Shown here: one piece after another, positions 1 to 8,641 of the stretch | Position numbering within the stretch: position 1 is the first letter of the stretch | Layout: every line of letters begins with the position of its first letter | Source of the DNA: Collimonas pratensis | GTDB lineage: Bacteria; Pseudomonadota; Gammaproteobacteria; Burkholderiales; Burkholderiaceae_D | DNA length: 64,000 nucleotides | Assembly (NCBI RefSeq): GCF_001584185.1 | Contig: NZ_CP013234.1 | Coordinates: 310,001 to 374,000, forward strand | Reading direction: 5' to 3' | Notes under the pieces: model-generated | The model's input: only the letters and a program-made list of their open reading frames with translations | The model's database searches: none | What the model was told of the DNA's origin: nothing | Made by a program: the position numbers and the translations under genes

Positions 1-1
1 C

Positions 2-763
2 AAGGGTCTGTATATCAGCACCTTTGGCCGCCCTGGCGCACAAGGTTCGCAGCTGGATGTGCGAGAAGCGCACCAGCAGCTGGCAGCAGGCCAGGATCTC
101 ACGAAATCGCTGTCGGACACAAGCAGCAAGGCTAACGCCGAAGCGCTGGACGGCCAAGAGTCGCTGAAGACATTCACTGAGGCGACGCAAGACAAATACG
201 AGGGCGATGGTCAGCAGCAGGCCAATCGCTTCAAGGAGCCGGTTTTGCTGGCAGCCTCTCCTGCCGGCATCGGCCTGACTACACCGAAGAGTACGCACAT
301 CCACAGCGGGGAGAACATCACGCTGTCTTCCGGGATGGATACCAACCTGGCGGTCGGCAAGAGTCTGGTCGCTAGTATCAGGGAAAAGCTCAGCTTGTTT
401 GTGTATAACGGCGGCATCAAGCTGTTCGCGGCCAAAGGCAAGGTCGAAATTCAGTCGCAGAGCGACAGCCTGGACATCATTGCCGAGAAGGTGTTGCGAC
501 TGATTTCCACCACCGACAATATCGAGATCTGGGCCAAGAAGGAAATCACGATCGGAGCCGGCGGTTCCGCGATCAAGATCAATGAGTCCGGCATCACCGA
601 TTTGACCAGCGGCCAGCGGGTTATCCATCAAGGTGACTTCAATCTGACTGGACCAAAAACCCTACCGTTCCCGATGCCGACACTTCCCAAGAGTATATGT
701 CTTGAATGCCTGATGAAACGCGCCATGAGCCGTTCCTCGCTCATCAGCAAAGGAGTGCAATAA
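2..763 (+). CDS. VgrG type VI secretion spike protein, C-terminal part (5' end outside window)
   Basis: The frame is open from the first bases of the window, so this is the 3' end of a longer gene. The visible 253 residues begin KGLYISTFGRPGAQGSQLDV and correspond to the C-terminal region of VgrG proteins: the DUF2345 region and its beta-rich repeats (for example the stretch around HSGENITLSSG and IGAGGSAIKI). VgrG trimers cap the Hcp tube of the type VI secretion system and carry effectors across the envelope. The stop codon overlaps the start of the DUF4123 gene by one base (TAATG), so the two are probably translated together. Downstream adaptor, lipase and PAAR genes fit a VgrG-linked effector cassette. 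The N-terminal gp27/gp5-like domains cannot be checked here. Confidence 0.9.
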   Translation, partial: KGLYISTFGRPGAQGSQLDVREAHQQLAAGQDLTKSLSDTSSKANAEALDGQESLKTFTEATQDKYEGDGQQQANRFKEPVLLAASPAGIGLTTPKSTHIHSGENITLSSGMDTNLAVGKSLVASIREKLSLFVYNGGIKLFAAKGKVEIQSQSDSLDIIAEKVLRLISTTDNIEIWAKKEITIGAGGSAIKINESGITDLTSGQRVIHQGDFNLTGPKTLPFPMPTLPKSICLECLMKRAMSRSSLISKGVQ

Positions 764-1572
764 TGGCGCTGCCGGAATTTCTGCAGCAATGGCAAGCGCT
801 TCCTCAACTGCCAGAGCTATACCTTTATGCCATTGTCGATTCGGCACAGGATGCCCGACTGCTCGACAGGTTGCATAAAATAACGCCAAGAGCGCAAAGC
901 CAATGTTTATTGGCCGATGCGCAAGGACCGGAACTGAGCAAGGCCGCACCCCATTTGGTGATATTGCCGCCTGTCGCGGAAGATGCCGAAGCCTGGTTGT
1001 TGCTTTTTCGTAGTGCTGCTTCAAATCCGGCCAGCCTCACCATCATCGCCAGTCCGCAAGAGTTTGCACCGCTGCATGCGCACCTGGTGCAGTTCACGGA
1101 AATCGTTCTACCGGACGGGGACGAAATGTATTTTGCATTCTGGGACCCAGCCGTCTTGGGCACGTTGGTCGGCCAGAAAGATGACCACACCCTGCACGTG
1201 CCGGGTCCGGTACTATCGGCGCGCCAATGCAGCAAACTGCTAACGAAAATCAACGTATGGTGGTACTGGGATCGCAGCGGTAATCTGCATCAAATACGTG
1301 AGGATGTTCCTCAGCCCGATACCGATCAGGTGCAGTTGCCACTCAAGCCGACTCAAGTTCAGCTTAATATGCTGATCGAAGCCAGTGTGCCTGATCATCT
1401 GCTCGGATACATCAAGGAAACCCAGCCGGAGCTGCTGATCGACATTCCAGAAGGTGAGCGGTATATGCGTGTCGAACACTATTTGCTGGAAGCGCGCAAG
1501 CTCAACCTGCGCGGCATGCAGGACATCACCAGATATATCTGTGCGGGATTGATTTACGGTAGCCAGTTGTAG
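763..1572 (+). CDS. DUF4123 T6SS adaptor/chaperone, apparently shortened by an in-frame TAG
   Basis: This 269-residue product starts MALPEFLQQWQALP at an ATG that overlaps the vgrG stop, with a GGAG motif upstream (AAAGGAGTGCAATA). It has the look of DUF4123 proteins (Tap-1/TEC family), which load effectors onto VgrG; visible features include YLYAIVDSAQD near the start and a WW-containing stretch near residue 165. The reading frame does not really end at the TAG. The same frame stays open for another 27 codons (QNSVIEELLEKVKVG...) and closes with a TGA at 1654-1656 that overlaps the ATG of the next gene in the usual ATGA manner. I infer that TAG at 1570-1572 is a recent nonsense change, probably CAG to TAG. 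The truncated protein may still work, since only the C-terminal tail is lost. Confidence 0.8.
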   Translation: MALPEFLQQWQALPQLPELYLYAIVDSAQDARLLDRLHKITPRAQSQCLLADAQGPELSKAAPHLVILPPVAEDAEAWLLLFRSAASNPASLTIIASPQEFAPLHAHLVQFTEIVLPDGDEMYFAFWDPAVLGTLVGQKDDHTLHVPGPVLSARQCSKLLTKINVWWYWDRSGNLHQIREDVPQPDTDQVQLPLKPTQVQLNMLIEASVPDHLLGYIKETQPELLIDIPEGERYMRVEHYLLEARKLNLRGMQDITRYICAGLIYGSQL

Positions 1573-1652
1573 CAAAACAGCGTTATTGAGGAGTTGCTGG
1601 AAAAAGTCAAGGTCGGGCAGATCAGTTTGCCGGAAGCATTGGAGCAATTCCC

Positions 1653-2099
1653 ATGAAATGGCGACCAAGTAAAAAAATGCTGATCTGGGTATTGCTATCG
1701 GTAGTAGTTATTTCTCTCCTGATTGCCAGCGCAAAAAATGAGGTGGTGGATCACTGGCTGGAGCCGTTGCTCATGCTACTTTTGATTTTCGGCACCCCGC
1801 TGCTGGTTGCCTGGTTATTGTCGAGAGCATTTGGCAAAAATTATATAGCGCAGCATTTCGTCGCTATTTGCCTTTGTATCTTATCGATAACCGGGATGTG
1901 GTTAGCCATACCCATTTTCTTCGCTCCCATCGGCGTGCTCCTTTCAATTTTTGGTTGGTATAAATTCAAACGTCAGATGGATCAAAAAGGTGAGACAGGG
2001 TATTGGCGCGCTGGTTTATTGAATGCGCTGCCGCTGCTATGTACGATAGCGATTACCACTTTCGAATATCACATGCTCAGTACTGCAAATTGGAATTAA
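1653..2099 (+). CDS. Small inner-membrane protein of the T6SS effector cassette
   Basis: This 148-residue protein has about four hydrophobic segments (roughly residues 10-27, 38-58, 68-95 and 122-140) and a positively charged N-terminus (MKWRPSKK). I recognise no family. It lies between the DUF4123 adaptor and a lipoprotein. Its ATG overlaps the end of the extended DUF4123 frame and its stop overlaps the next start (TAATG), so it belongs to one transcription unit. Its place next to a Tle1-type lipase suggests an accessory or immunity-related role, but that is inference from position only. Confidence 0.7.
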   Translation: MKWRPSKKMLIWVLLSVVVISLLIASAKNEVVDHWLEPLLMLLLIFGTPLLVAWLLSRAFGKNYIAQHFVAICLCILSITGMWLAIPIFFAPIGVLLSIFGWYKFKRQMDQKGETGYWRAGLLNALPLLCTIAITTFEYHMLSTANWN

Positions 2100-2575
2100 T
2101 GATGAAATTTAATGTTCGCCGCAAATTGCTTACGAACCTAGTTGCCGCTGGAGTCTTTGTTCCGCTCGTCGCTTGTGGGAAGAGCAATTTCATAGGAAAT
2201 ATTTTCATGAAAAAAGAAGTTGTTTTGGATGTTGTGTTGTTTAGTTATTTGGATATCGCCATTTTTGATGTGTATTTGAACAAAATCGACATTGGGGTAG
2301 CCAATTCATATGGCGGAGGAAGGGCTGTTATGACAGCCGTTACAATCCCTCTCGGACCGCAGACGCTAACATGGCGCGATGCGGGTTCCGGGAAAACATT
2401 TCAGATTAAAAATTCGTTGAGCCTCACTGCTGATCAAATTTCTGCCAATAGCCAATATTTGGGTGTCCATATTTATTCTGATGGCACTGCTGAATTAGTT
2501 AGCTCTGTAAATTTTCCGGAGCCAACATCTAAAGGCGAAAAAATTTATAAGGAGAAACATCTCTATGGCCGGTGA
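2099..2575 (+). CDS. Lipoprotein, candidate immunity protein for the Tle1-like lipase
   Basis: The product is 158 residues starting MMKFNVRRKLL; ATG at 2099 overlaps the previous stop and a second ATG follows at 2102. Residues 5-22 form a lipoprotein signal ending in LVAC, so Cys 21 or 22 would be lipidated and the mature protein would sit in the periplasm. The rest is a small beta-rich domain that I do not recognise. Its end overlaps the start of the lipase gene by 11 bases. Tle1 phospholipases are commonly encoded beside lipoprotein inhibitors of the Tli class that protect the producer from its own effector. The assignment rests on lipobox, size and adjacency, not on a recognised domain. 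Confidence 0.65.
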   Translation: MMKFNVRRKLLTNLVAAGVFVPLVACGKSNFIGNIFMKKEVVLDVVLFSYLDIAIFDVYLNKIDIGVANSYGGGRAVMTAVTIPLGPQTLTWRDAGSGKTFQIKNSLSLTADQISANSQYLGVHIYSDGTAELVSSVNFPEPTSKGEKIYKEKHLYGR

Positions 2576-4613
2576 TCAAGAACAATTACAAGGTGTTATC
2601 GCTCGAAGCCGCGACGTTCCGGCAGATCCACCAACGGCGAAGCAGGATTGCTCTGACATTGTGGACATAAGCATGTTTTTCGATGGTACGGGTAACAACA
2701 AGGAAGTCGACGAAGGGCCAAAAAAATGGAGCAATCCGGCACGAATGTGGCGTTCCGCCGCACTCGCTGCTGATGCCTCTAACACGATTTATCCTATTTA
2801 TGTTTCTGGTGTCGGCACACCATTTAATGGCAAGGCGACCGGCTGGCTTGATGAAATATGGAAAACAGGGCAAGACAATATTGGCGGAAGTGGTTTCGGT
2901 GCAGGCGGGACGCGCCGCACTGAGTATGGGCATAACAACGTGAATGAGACGCTTCGCAGAGTGTTGCTGAGCAATGCAAAAAAACTGGATGCCACGACCA
3001 AAGCCTATGCCGAAAAAGGCCAAAACCAGAGTTTTGCGGATGTCAGCAAAGCATTAGCCGGGCATCGTTTAATCAAAATGATTAACCTCTCGATTTTTGG
3101 GTTTTCTCGTGGAGCTGCATTAGGGCGGGCATTTTGTAATGATTTTTTAAAGGACTGTAAAACGGACAAAGACGGGCAACTGACTTACCAGAGTTATCCC
3201 CTCCGTATCCACTTTATGGGGCTGTTCGATACCGTGGCGTCGTTTGGTGTTCCCGCTGGCAATATGGATGGTCTGTTCACAGAAAAGAATCTGAAGGTGC
3301 CAGGGCAAGTAGAACGTTGTGTCCATTATGTGGCAGCGCACGAATTGCGCTTTTCTTTTCCATCGGATTTAATTCGTCAACATGGGAAACTGATGCCGAA
3401 CTGGACGGAAACCATCTATCCTGGTGTGCATTCGGATGTTGGCGGTGGTTATGAGCTAGTCGATCAAGATCGTCCTAACAATTATGCTCGCATTCCGTTG
3501 CGCGACATGATGAGTGAGGCCGTAAAAGTCGGAGTTCGCATGTTGTCATACCGTGATATAGAAAAAATTGAGAAATTCAAATTCCTTTTTTCTGAACGTT
3601 TTAAAGTCGAACCCGAGACTGAGAAGGCATATAAAGATTACATGGGTGCAGTATCCCCAAGCGGCACAGCTGAGCAAGCTGTCGCTACGCATATGAAAGC
3701 GCTGTATTCAGCATACGGCACACTGGCACGAAAAGGAATTAAAACGCCAGATCACGCCACCGACATCGGGCATACGCTCGTTGGGCATGCCAGTATGGAG
3801 CGTGAAGTCAAAGCTCTGCGCAGCCGTATGTCAACTACCCGCTTGTTGCTGGATCAGGCATCGTTGCCACAGATCTTGCAATTTTCCGGAACTGTGTATG
3901 GGCAAACGGTTACCGTAGACCCTTGGCGTTTGCAGGCCTGGGACAGTACCGCCAGCGATGCGATACTAGGATTGGTAAAAAACTATATACACGATTCAAA
4001 GAGCGGATTTATGTATGGCGTTGAGCCGTTCAGTTATTTTCGTCCGCGTGGTATGACTGAATCGAGCATTAACATATTGGCAAAGGGCGTGCAATGGCTG
4101 GATCAGAATGTGGAAGCGGCCAAGAACGGTGTCATCAAGATTTACAACAGTGCTGAAGGCGTCGTTGTAGAAACCTATCAGGCAGGAAAACTGATTGCGA
4201 CTCAGACTTATAAAGTGGGTGAAAAATTTACGGTCGATACTGTGCAGGCCGGAGAAAAATATGCCGTTGAGGTGTACAACACCAGCAAGCAGGTAGTGAT
4301 TTCGACTGTGGATGCCGGTCAAAAAATGATTGTCTCGTCAATCAATACTGTGCAGAAGAAAGCATCGGATCTGGCGGACGCTACCCAGAAAAAAGCATCC
4401 GAGGTAGGACAAGAAATCCAGCAAGGCGCGACGAAGCTTTCAAACGAGGCCGGCCAAGTCTACGATTCGGCGAAAAAAGGCGTATCCGATATGGCGACGC
4501 AAGCTAGCCAGGGTGCCAAACAAGTATCGGATGCTGTGGGCAATAAAGTCGACGCGGGTATGAAGGTAGTTGAAGATGGCTGGAAATCTACCAAGAGCCT
4601 CTTAGGATTTTGA
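2565..4613 (+). CDS. Tle1-family T6SS phospholipase effector (DUF2235)
   Basis: This 682-residue protein carries the DUF2235 alpha/beta-hydrolase fold of Tle1 antibacterial phospholipases. Visible signatures are FFDGTGNN near residue 39, the nucleophile elbow GFSRG with Ser 181, FDTVASFG with Asp 222, and PGVHSDVGGGY with His 289. The lipase region covers about residues 30-460. After it comes an unusual tail of about 150 residues built of short Lys/Ala/Gln/Ser amphipathic repeats (KKASDLADATQKKASEVGQ and similar), resembling LEA or apolipoprotein-type helices that could contact membranes. The gene overlaps the lipoprotein gene and is followed by PAAR, so it is probably loaded on the upstream VgrG. 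The substrate (glycerophospholipid sn position) cannot be read from sequence. Confidence 0.88.
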   Translation: MAGDQEQLQGVIARSRDVPADPPTAKQDCSDIVDISMFFDGTGNNKEVDEGPKKWSNPARMWRSAALAADASNTIYPIYVSGVGTPFNGKATGWLDEIWKTGQDNIGGSGFGAGGTRRTEYGHNNVNETLRRVLLSNAKKLDATTKAYAEKGQNQSFADVSKALAGHRLIKMINLSIFGFSRGAALGRAFCNDFLKDCKTDKDGQLTYQSYPLRIHFMGLFDTVASFGVPAGNMDGLFTEKNLKVPGQVERCVHYVAAHELRFSFPSDLIRQHGKLMPNWTETIYPGVHSDVGGGYELVDQDRPNNYARIPLRDMMSEAVKVGVRMLSYRDIEKIEKFKFLFSERFKVEPETEKAYKDYMGAVSPSGTAEQAVATHMKALYSAYGTLARKGIKTPDHATDIGHTLVGHASMEREVKALRSRMSTTRLLLDQASLPQILQFSGTVYGQTVTVDPWRLQAWDSTASDAILGLVKNYIHDSKSGFMYGVEPFSYFRPRGMTESSINILAKGVQWLDQNVEAAKNGVIKIYNSAEGVVVETYQAGKLIATQTYKVGEKFTVDTVQAGEKYAVEVYNTSKQVVISTVDAGQKMIVSSINTVQKKASDLADATQKKASEVGQEIQQGATKLSNEAGQVYDSAKKGVSDMATQASQGAKQVSDAVGNKVDAGMKVVEDGWKSTKSLLGF

Positions 4614-4647
4614 TGTGGTTGATATTCAACAGAAAGGGGCTTAGCTA

Positions 4648-4914
4648 ATGGCGCTTTCCATTATCCGCCTGGGCGATAAAACCACGCATGGCGGCGTCGT
4701 CATCAGTGCGTCGCCAATCCATCTTATTCACGGTCTAGGCATTGCACGGGTGGGGGATATGGTGACATGTCCGCAATCTGGGCATGGTACCAATCCCATT
4801 ATCGAAGGCTCACCGACGTTTACCATCGACGGCCGTCAAGTGGCATTACACGGGCATCACAGCGCTTGCGGCTGCGCCTTGATTTCCAGCATGCCGACCG
4901 CTTCGCAAGGGTAA
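4648..4914 (+). CDS. PAAR-domain T6SS spike tip protein
   Basis: This 88-residue protein is almost entirely a PAAR domain. It begins MALSIIRLGDKTTHGGVV, has the central VGDMVTCPQSGHG segment and ends with HGHHSACGCAL, giving the His/Cys residues that bind the zinc ion at the sharp tip. PAAR proteins sit on the VgrG trimer and complete the puncturing device. It has no effector extension, so cargo must bind separately, which fits the separate lipase gene 34 bases upstream. AGAAAGGGGC upstream of the ATG provides a ribosome binding site. Confidence 0.92.
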   Translation: MALSIIRLGDKTTHGGVVISASPIHLIHGLGIARVGDMVTCPQSGHGTNPIIEGSPTFTIDGRQVALHGHHSACGCALISSMPTASQG

Positions 4915-4918
4915 TATT

Positions 4919-6283
4919 TTGAAATTGACAGCACTCTTCGTCTCTCCCAGCATTGCCGTGCGCGGCGTCACGTGGCTAATCACATTTTTGTTGCTGACCG
5001 TCCTCTGGATATTGCTGTTGCGATTCCTTCCACTGGACGGTCTGTTCCACTATCTCGGCACAGTTGGCATGACTGGTACGCAGTCCGTTATGGCGATCAC
5101 ATTGTTACCACCGCTGATGCTATGCGTGTTGAGCAGGGTAGCTCTGCAAGCGCTTGTCCCTGCCGTAGCCACGCCGAGCATAGCGCCTGCGCAATCGCCA
5201 CCCGCGGTTATCGTCGCTGCACCTGTAGAGATGGCGCAGATCGCGGCGTGGGGTGTGGTGACGCCATTCGGTGATGCCGGTGCGACGGTGACAAGTAGTC
5301 AGGAACAAGAAAAAATCTTCCGCCCCGACAGCGTGATACGCAACATCGAAGGCCACCCAGTCCAGACGGCGACGATTGAGAATTTACCTCTGGAAATACT
5401 CGACTATCCGGTCGAGACCCGTTCTCGTGTTAAGCGTATTACCGCAATGCTGGTGACCGTGCTCAATACCCTGTTTGAGCAGCAAGCAGAGTTAACACGT
5501 TCTAGCAACGCACCGGCGACGGTCTATTGGCTGGTCCCGGAGGCGCTCCCGTTGGATAATGAAACACGTCTCCATTTTTCTATGGCCTGGACGCATTCGC
5601 ACTGGCGCACTATTGACTATGATTTACATGTTTTGTCTGCTGCATCAGAAAACGCTTATGGCGCAATGAATGCATTGCAGCAGCATATGAGTAGCAAAAA
5701 AATGCCATACGTTTTGCTGCTGACGGCTGATAGCCTGGTGAATCCCGACGAATTACTTCTACCGCTGGCTTTGAATCAAGTATTTTCCAGCAAGATAACT
5801 GACGGCTTTGTCCCGGCGGAAGGGGCAGCAGGCCTGTTGTTGGTAGATGCGGCATTTGCTGCACACTCACATATGTCTGGACTTTGCAAGCCTGGCCCTG
5901 CGCAACGTGGTCTGCGCGTCTCGGATCGTACAGCGAAAGGTAACGTAGATTCCCACACATTGGCGTCCTGCATCGCCGAGGCAATGACAATGTCCAAAAT
6001 GGCGGCCGGCGAAATCGGTAACGTGATTAGCGATACCGATCATCGTTTTGCACGTACAAGTGAAGTGATAGATGCTTTAGGAAAGACATTACCCGGGCTT
6101 GATCCCTTATCGCAACGGACCGCGCCTATGGCGTTTGCGGGGTCCTTTGGTGCGGCGTCGGATCTTATCCATATCGCGTTAGCTGCCGAGATGGCGACGA
6201 CAACCGAACAGGCGACATTAGTTGTCAGCGTGGCAGATGCTCGGCAAACAGCAGCGATGATGATTTTGCCAGGTCAAGTCTGA
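4919..6283 (+). CDS. Membrane-anchored thiolase-fold-like protein of the T6SS cassette
   Basis: The 454-residue product most likely starts at TTG 4919, four bases after the PAAR stop. It has two hydrophobic segments (about residues 17-37 and 48-70) and then a soluble domain. In that domain DGFVPAEGAAGLLLVDA closely resembles the conserved GFVxGEGAA stretch of beta-ketoacyl synthases, and AFAGSFGAASDLIHIALA resembles the last conserved segment of the same fold. The usual active-site cysteine context and His pair are not evident, so it is probably a non-catalytic thiolase-like relative. Such proteins occur beside VgrG/PAAR genes, where an effector-loading or chaperone role is likely. The fold call is based on two motifs only. 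Confidence 0.6.
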   Translation: MKLTALFVSPSIAVRGVTWLITFLLLTVLWILLLRFLPLDGLFHYLGTVGMTGTQSVMAITLLPPLMLCVLSRVALQALVPAVATPSIAPAQSPPAVIVAAPVEMAQIAAWGVVTPFGDAGATVTSSQEQEKIFRPDSVIRNIEGHPVQTATIENLPLEILDYPVETRSRVKRITAMLVTVLNTLFEQQAELTRSSNAPATVYWLVPEALPLDNETRLHFSMAWTHSHWRTIDYDLHVLSAASENAYGAMNALQQHMSSKKMPYVLLLTADSLVNPDELLLPLALNQVFSSKITDGFVPAEGAAGLLLVDAAFAAHSHMSGLCKPGPAQRGLRVSDRTAKGNVDSHTLASCIAEAMTMSKMAAGEIGNVISDTDHRFARTSEVIDALGKTLPGLDPLSQRTAPMAFAGSFGAASDLIHIALAAEMATTTEQATLVVSVADARQTAAMMILPGQV

Positions 6284-6339
6284 TAGGACTGATAGGACGA
6301 CTAACTAGCAACGTTAAAATCGTTTCTGAATACCTCTCA

Positions 6340-7374
6340 ATGACCAGCATTAAAAAAATAACATATCCAGGACTAGAGGCGCAAAACAATCAGCGACGAT
6401 TGACGCTTGAAGAAATGCAGGCGATTGCCCGAGAGCGCGGCGGCCTATGCCTGTCGGATAGTTACCTCAATATTGACACGCCACTTCAATGGCAATGCGC
6501 ACAATTACATCGGTGGCGCGCTACGCCCAATAGCGTAAAGCGCGGTACTTGGTGTTCAATTTGTTATCGTGGCAGTCAGCGCCAAAGCCTGGAAGAACTA
6601 CAGGACTTGGCGCAACAAAAAGGCGCAGAATTACTGTCAAAGCGCACCGGCTCTTACCTAGAAAAATTGCGTTGGCGCTGCGCGCATAACCACACTTGGC
6701 AGGCTACGGCATCGCAGATACGTGCCGGCAACTGGTGTCAACAGTGTTATTACGACAGTATGCGCGGCAACATCGAGGCGATGCACGCGCTGGCCGCCGC
6801 CAAAGGTGGTTATTGTTTGTCTCCGATCTATATCGATGCTGTCACCCATCTGCAATGGCAGTGTGCGGTCGGCCATATTTGGCTGGCGAAGCCGGCAACG
6901 GTCACTACTCGCTGGTGCCCTATATGCGGTTTTGACCGCAAGCGATTAGGCATCGAGAAGATGCAGGAATTGGCACGGCAGCGTGGCGGACACTGTCTTT
7001 CTGAGGTGTACAAGAACAATGTGACGTGTTTGACCTGGCAGTGTGCCAAAGGCCATACCTGGCAAGCAAAACCCGTACATGTTCAGCGCGGACATTGGTG
7101 TCATGAATGCTATCTCGAAAAAGTGCGTGCCGGAATTTCAGAAATGCAAGAAATCGCCCAGATGCGAGGCGGCCTTTGCCTATCGGACACCTATATCAAT
7201 CTTAAATCTCCGCTTAACTGGCAATGTATTGAGGGCCACATATGGGAGGCCAAGCCGGAACATATCAGGAATGGATCCTGGTGCCCGGAATGCCAGCGTA
7301 TTGGGCGTGACCTGAAAAAGAAGCTGGATACCAAGAAGAAGAAAAAGCGCTTTTCCATGCCGAATTTACTGTAA
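6340..7374 (+). CDS. Five-repeat zinc-ribbon protein (DUF4379-like)
   Basis: The 344-residue protein consists of five tandem units of about 62 residues. Each unit has an EEMQxIAxxRGGxCLS helix, then WQCxxGHxWxAKP, then GxWCxxC. The Cys-x4-His and Cys-x2-Cys pairs give one zinc site per repeat; repeat 1 has QLHRW in place of GHxW, and repeat 2 lacks the Cys in its helix. The pattern matches the probable zinc-ribbon family DUF4379. The C-terminus is a strongly basic Lys-rich tail (KKKLDTKKKKKR), so nucleic-acid binding is plausible. It follows the T6SS genes in the same direction after 56 bases and may be cargo or passenger. No catalytic domain is visible. Confidence 0.75.
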   Translation: MTSIKKITYPGLEAQNNQRRLTLEEMQAIARERGGLCLSDSYLNIDTPLQWQCAQLHRWRATPNSVKRGTWCSICYRGSQRQSLEELQDLAQQKGAELLSKRTGSYLEKLRWRCAHNHTWQATASQIRAGNWCQQCYYDSMRGNIEAMHALAAAKGGYCLSPIYIDAVTHLQWQCAVGHIWLAKPATVTTRWCPICGFDRKRLGIEKMQELARQRGGHCLSEVYKNNVTCLTWQCAKGHTWQAKPVHVQRGHWCHECYLEKVRAGISEMQEIAQMRGGLCLSDTYINLKSPLNWQCIEGHIWEAKPEHIRNGSWCPECQRIGRDLKKKLDTKKKKKRFSMPNLL

Positions 7375-7532
7375 CTCCCCCAGCTTGCTCCAAATCCCAT
7401 CAAAATGATGAAACCCTGATCCAGTCGTAGGGGGGCAGTCCAGATGTTGCTTGCTACTGCCGGTTCCTGATGATGTTCCATCATTGCAGAAAATGCAGAA
7501 GTGGACAGTCTAGCCGAGACTAGCGGGCGGAC

Positions 7533-8459
7533 TCAAGCGCCGCTTTTTTTCGCCAGCCACTCGCGCCGCTGCCCCAATACCTCAAACAATTCCACAATGA
7601 TGGCCTTGACCTTGTGCACGGCGTTGCTGAGCAATTCGGTGTCATGCCAGCACAGCGACAGCTCGCGCGAAAACAGCCGGTGATCGACCGCGGCCAGCTT
7701 GAGCTTGTGCTCGTCCAGTTCGACATGGGCGGCTGACCATGGCAGGATGGTGACGCCAAGGCGGGCGATGACGGCGGCGAACAGCAACGCCGTGGAACTC
7801 GCCTCGAAGCGTACTTCCGACGCCAGGCCGGCTTCGCTCAAGGCCCAGTCGACACGGCTGCGGATCGAGTTCGGTGCGCTCGGCAGTATCAGCGGCATGC
7901 GCGCCAGCTGGGCCAGTTTTATTGGCTTGGACGGCAGCGGGAAATCCGGCCAGGCGATCAGGTGCAAGGCTTCACTGATCAGCCGTTGTGCCGCCACGCC
8001 GCGAGTTTCGACGGCGTCTGCCACTACCGCCAGTTCCACCCGGCCGCCGCCGATCAGGCCGCTGAGGTCGGCGCTGGGGGCCTCGATCAGTTCCAGCACG
8101 ATACCGGGAAAGCGCTCGCGCACCAGGCGCGCCAGCGGAATCGCCAGCACCCGCGAGGTGCTGGACGGCATGCCCACCGATACTTTCCCCTGCGGAAATT
8201 CAGCGTCCTGACGCAGCAGTTCGCGCGTGCCATCGGCTTGCCGCAGCAGCTCCAGCGCATGGCGGTACAGGGTGAGGCCGGCGGCGGTCGGAGCCACCCC
8301 GTGCACGCTGCGCTCCAGCAGCTGCATGCCGAGGTCGCGCTCCAGGTTGCGCATCTGTTGGCTGACCGCTGGCTGGGCGATATGCAGCGCTTCGCTGGCG
8401 TGCGTGACGTTGCCGCATTCAACCACTTTGACGAAATACCGTAATTGCCGCAAATCCAT
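7533..8459 (-). CDS. LysR-type transcriptional regulator (Nac/CbbR-like)
   Basis: The 308-residue protein has an N-terminal winged helix-turn-helix (MDLRQLRYFVKVVECGNVTHA, then ALHIAQPAVSQQMRNLE) and a LysR substrate-binding domain from about residue 90. A good ribosome binding site (AAGGAG) precedes the ATG. It is divergent from the MFS/CoA-transferase/ScpB-like operon and so probably controls it in response to a pathway compound. The effector is not predictable from sequence. Confidence 0.9.
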   Translation of the reverse strand: MDLRQLRYFVKVVECGNVTHASEALHIAQPAVSQQMRNLERDLGMQLLERSVHGVAPTAAGLTLYRHALELLRQADGTRELLRQDAEFPQGKVSVGMPSSTSRVLAIPLARLVRERFPGIVLELIEAPSADLSGLIGGGRVELAVVADAVETRGVAAQRLISEALHLIAWPDFPLPSKPIKLAQLARMPLILPSAPNSIRSRVDWALSEAGLASEVRFEASSTALLFAAVIARLGVTILPWSAAHVELDEHKLKLAAVDHRLFSRELSLCWHDTELLSNAVHKVKAIIVELFEVLGQRREWLAKKSGA

Positions 8460-8641
8460 GTCCCGCTCCTTCAGCGTGTTGATCTTGTCGTCCTATCCTA
8501 TACGTTAAGCTTATGAAGCAAGCGGAATAACATATTTTTAAATTATCGACCGTTTTTCTATACTTGTCCCACAAAACCAGCGAGCGCGGTGACCTGCCGT
8601 AGCCGCACCACAGGCCGCCACAGGCCGACAAGGAGACAAGC
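8460..8641. promoter_or_regulatory. Divergent promoter region, LysR regulator / MFS operon
   Basis: This 182-base gap separates divergent start codons. It is AT-rich between 8500 and 8570, in contrast with the coding flanks. LysR regulators normally bind such shared regions. AAGGAGACAAGC just before 8642 is the ribosome binding site of the transporter. I could not fix one clear T-N11-A operator. Confidence 0.5.

Noticed and set aside
7501-7683. Small plus-strand frame before the LysR gene
   Set aside because: It overlaps the 3' end of the LysR gene on the other strand and has no ribosome binding site or family match.
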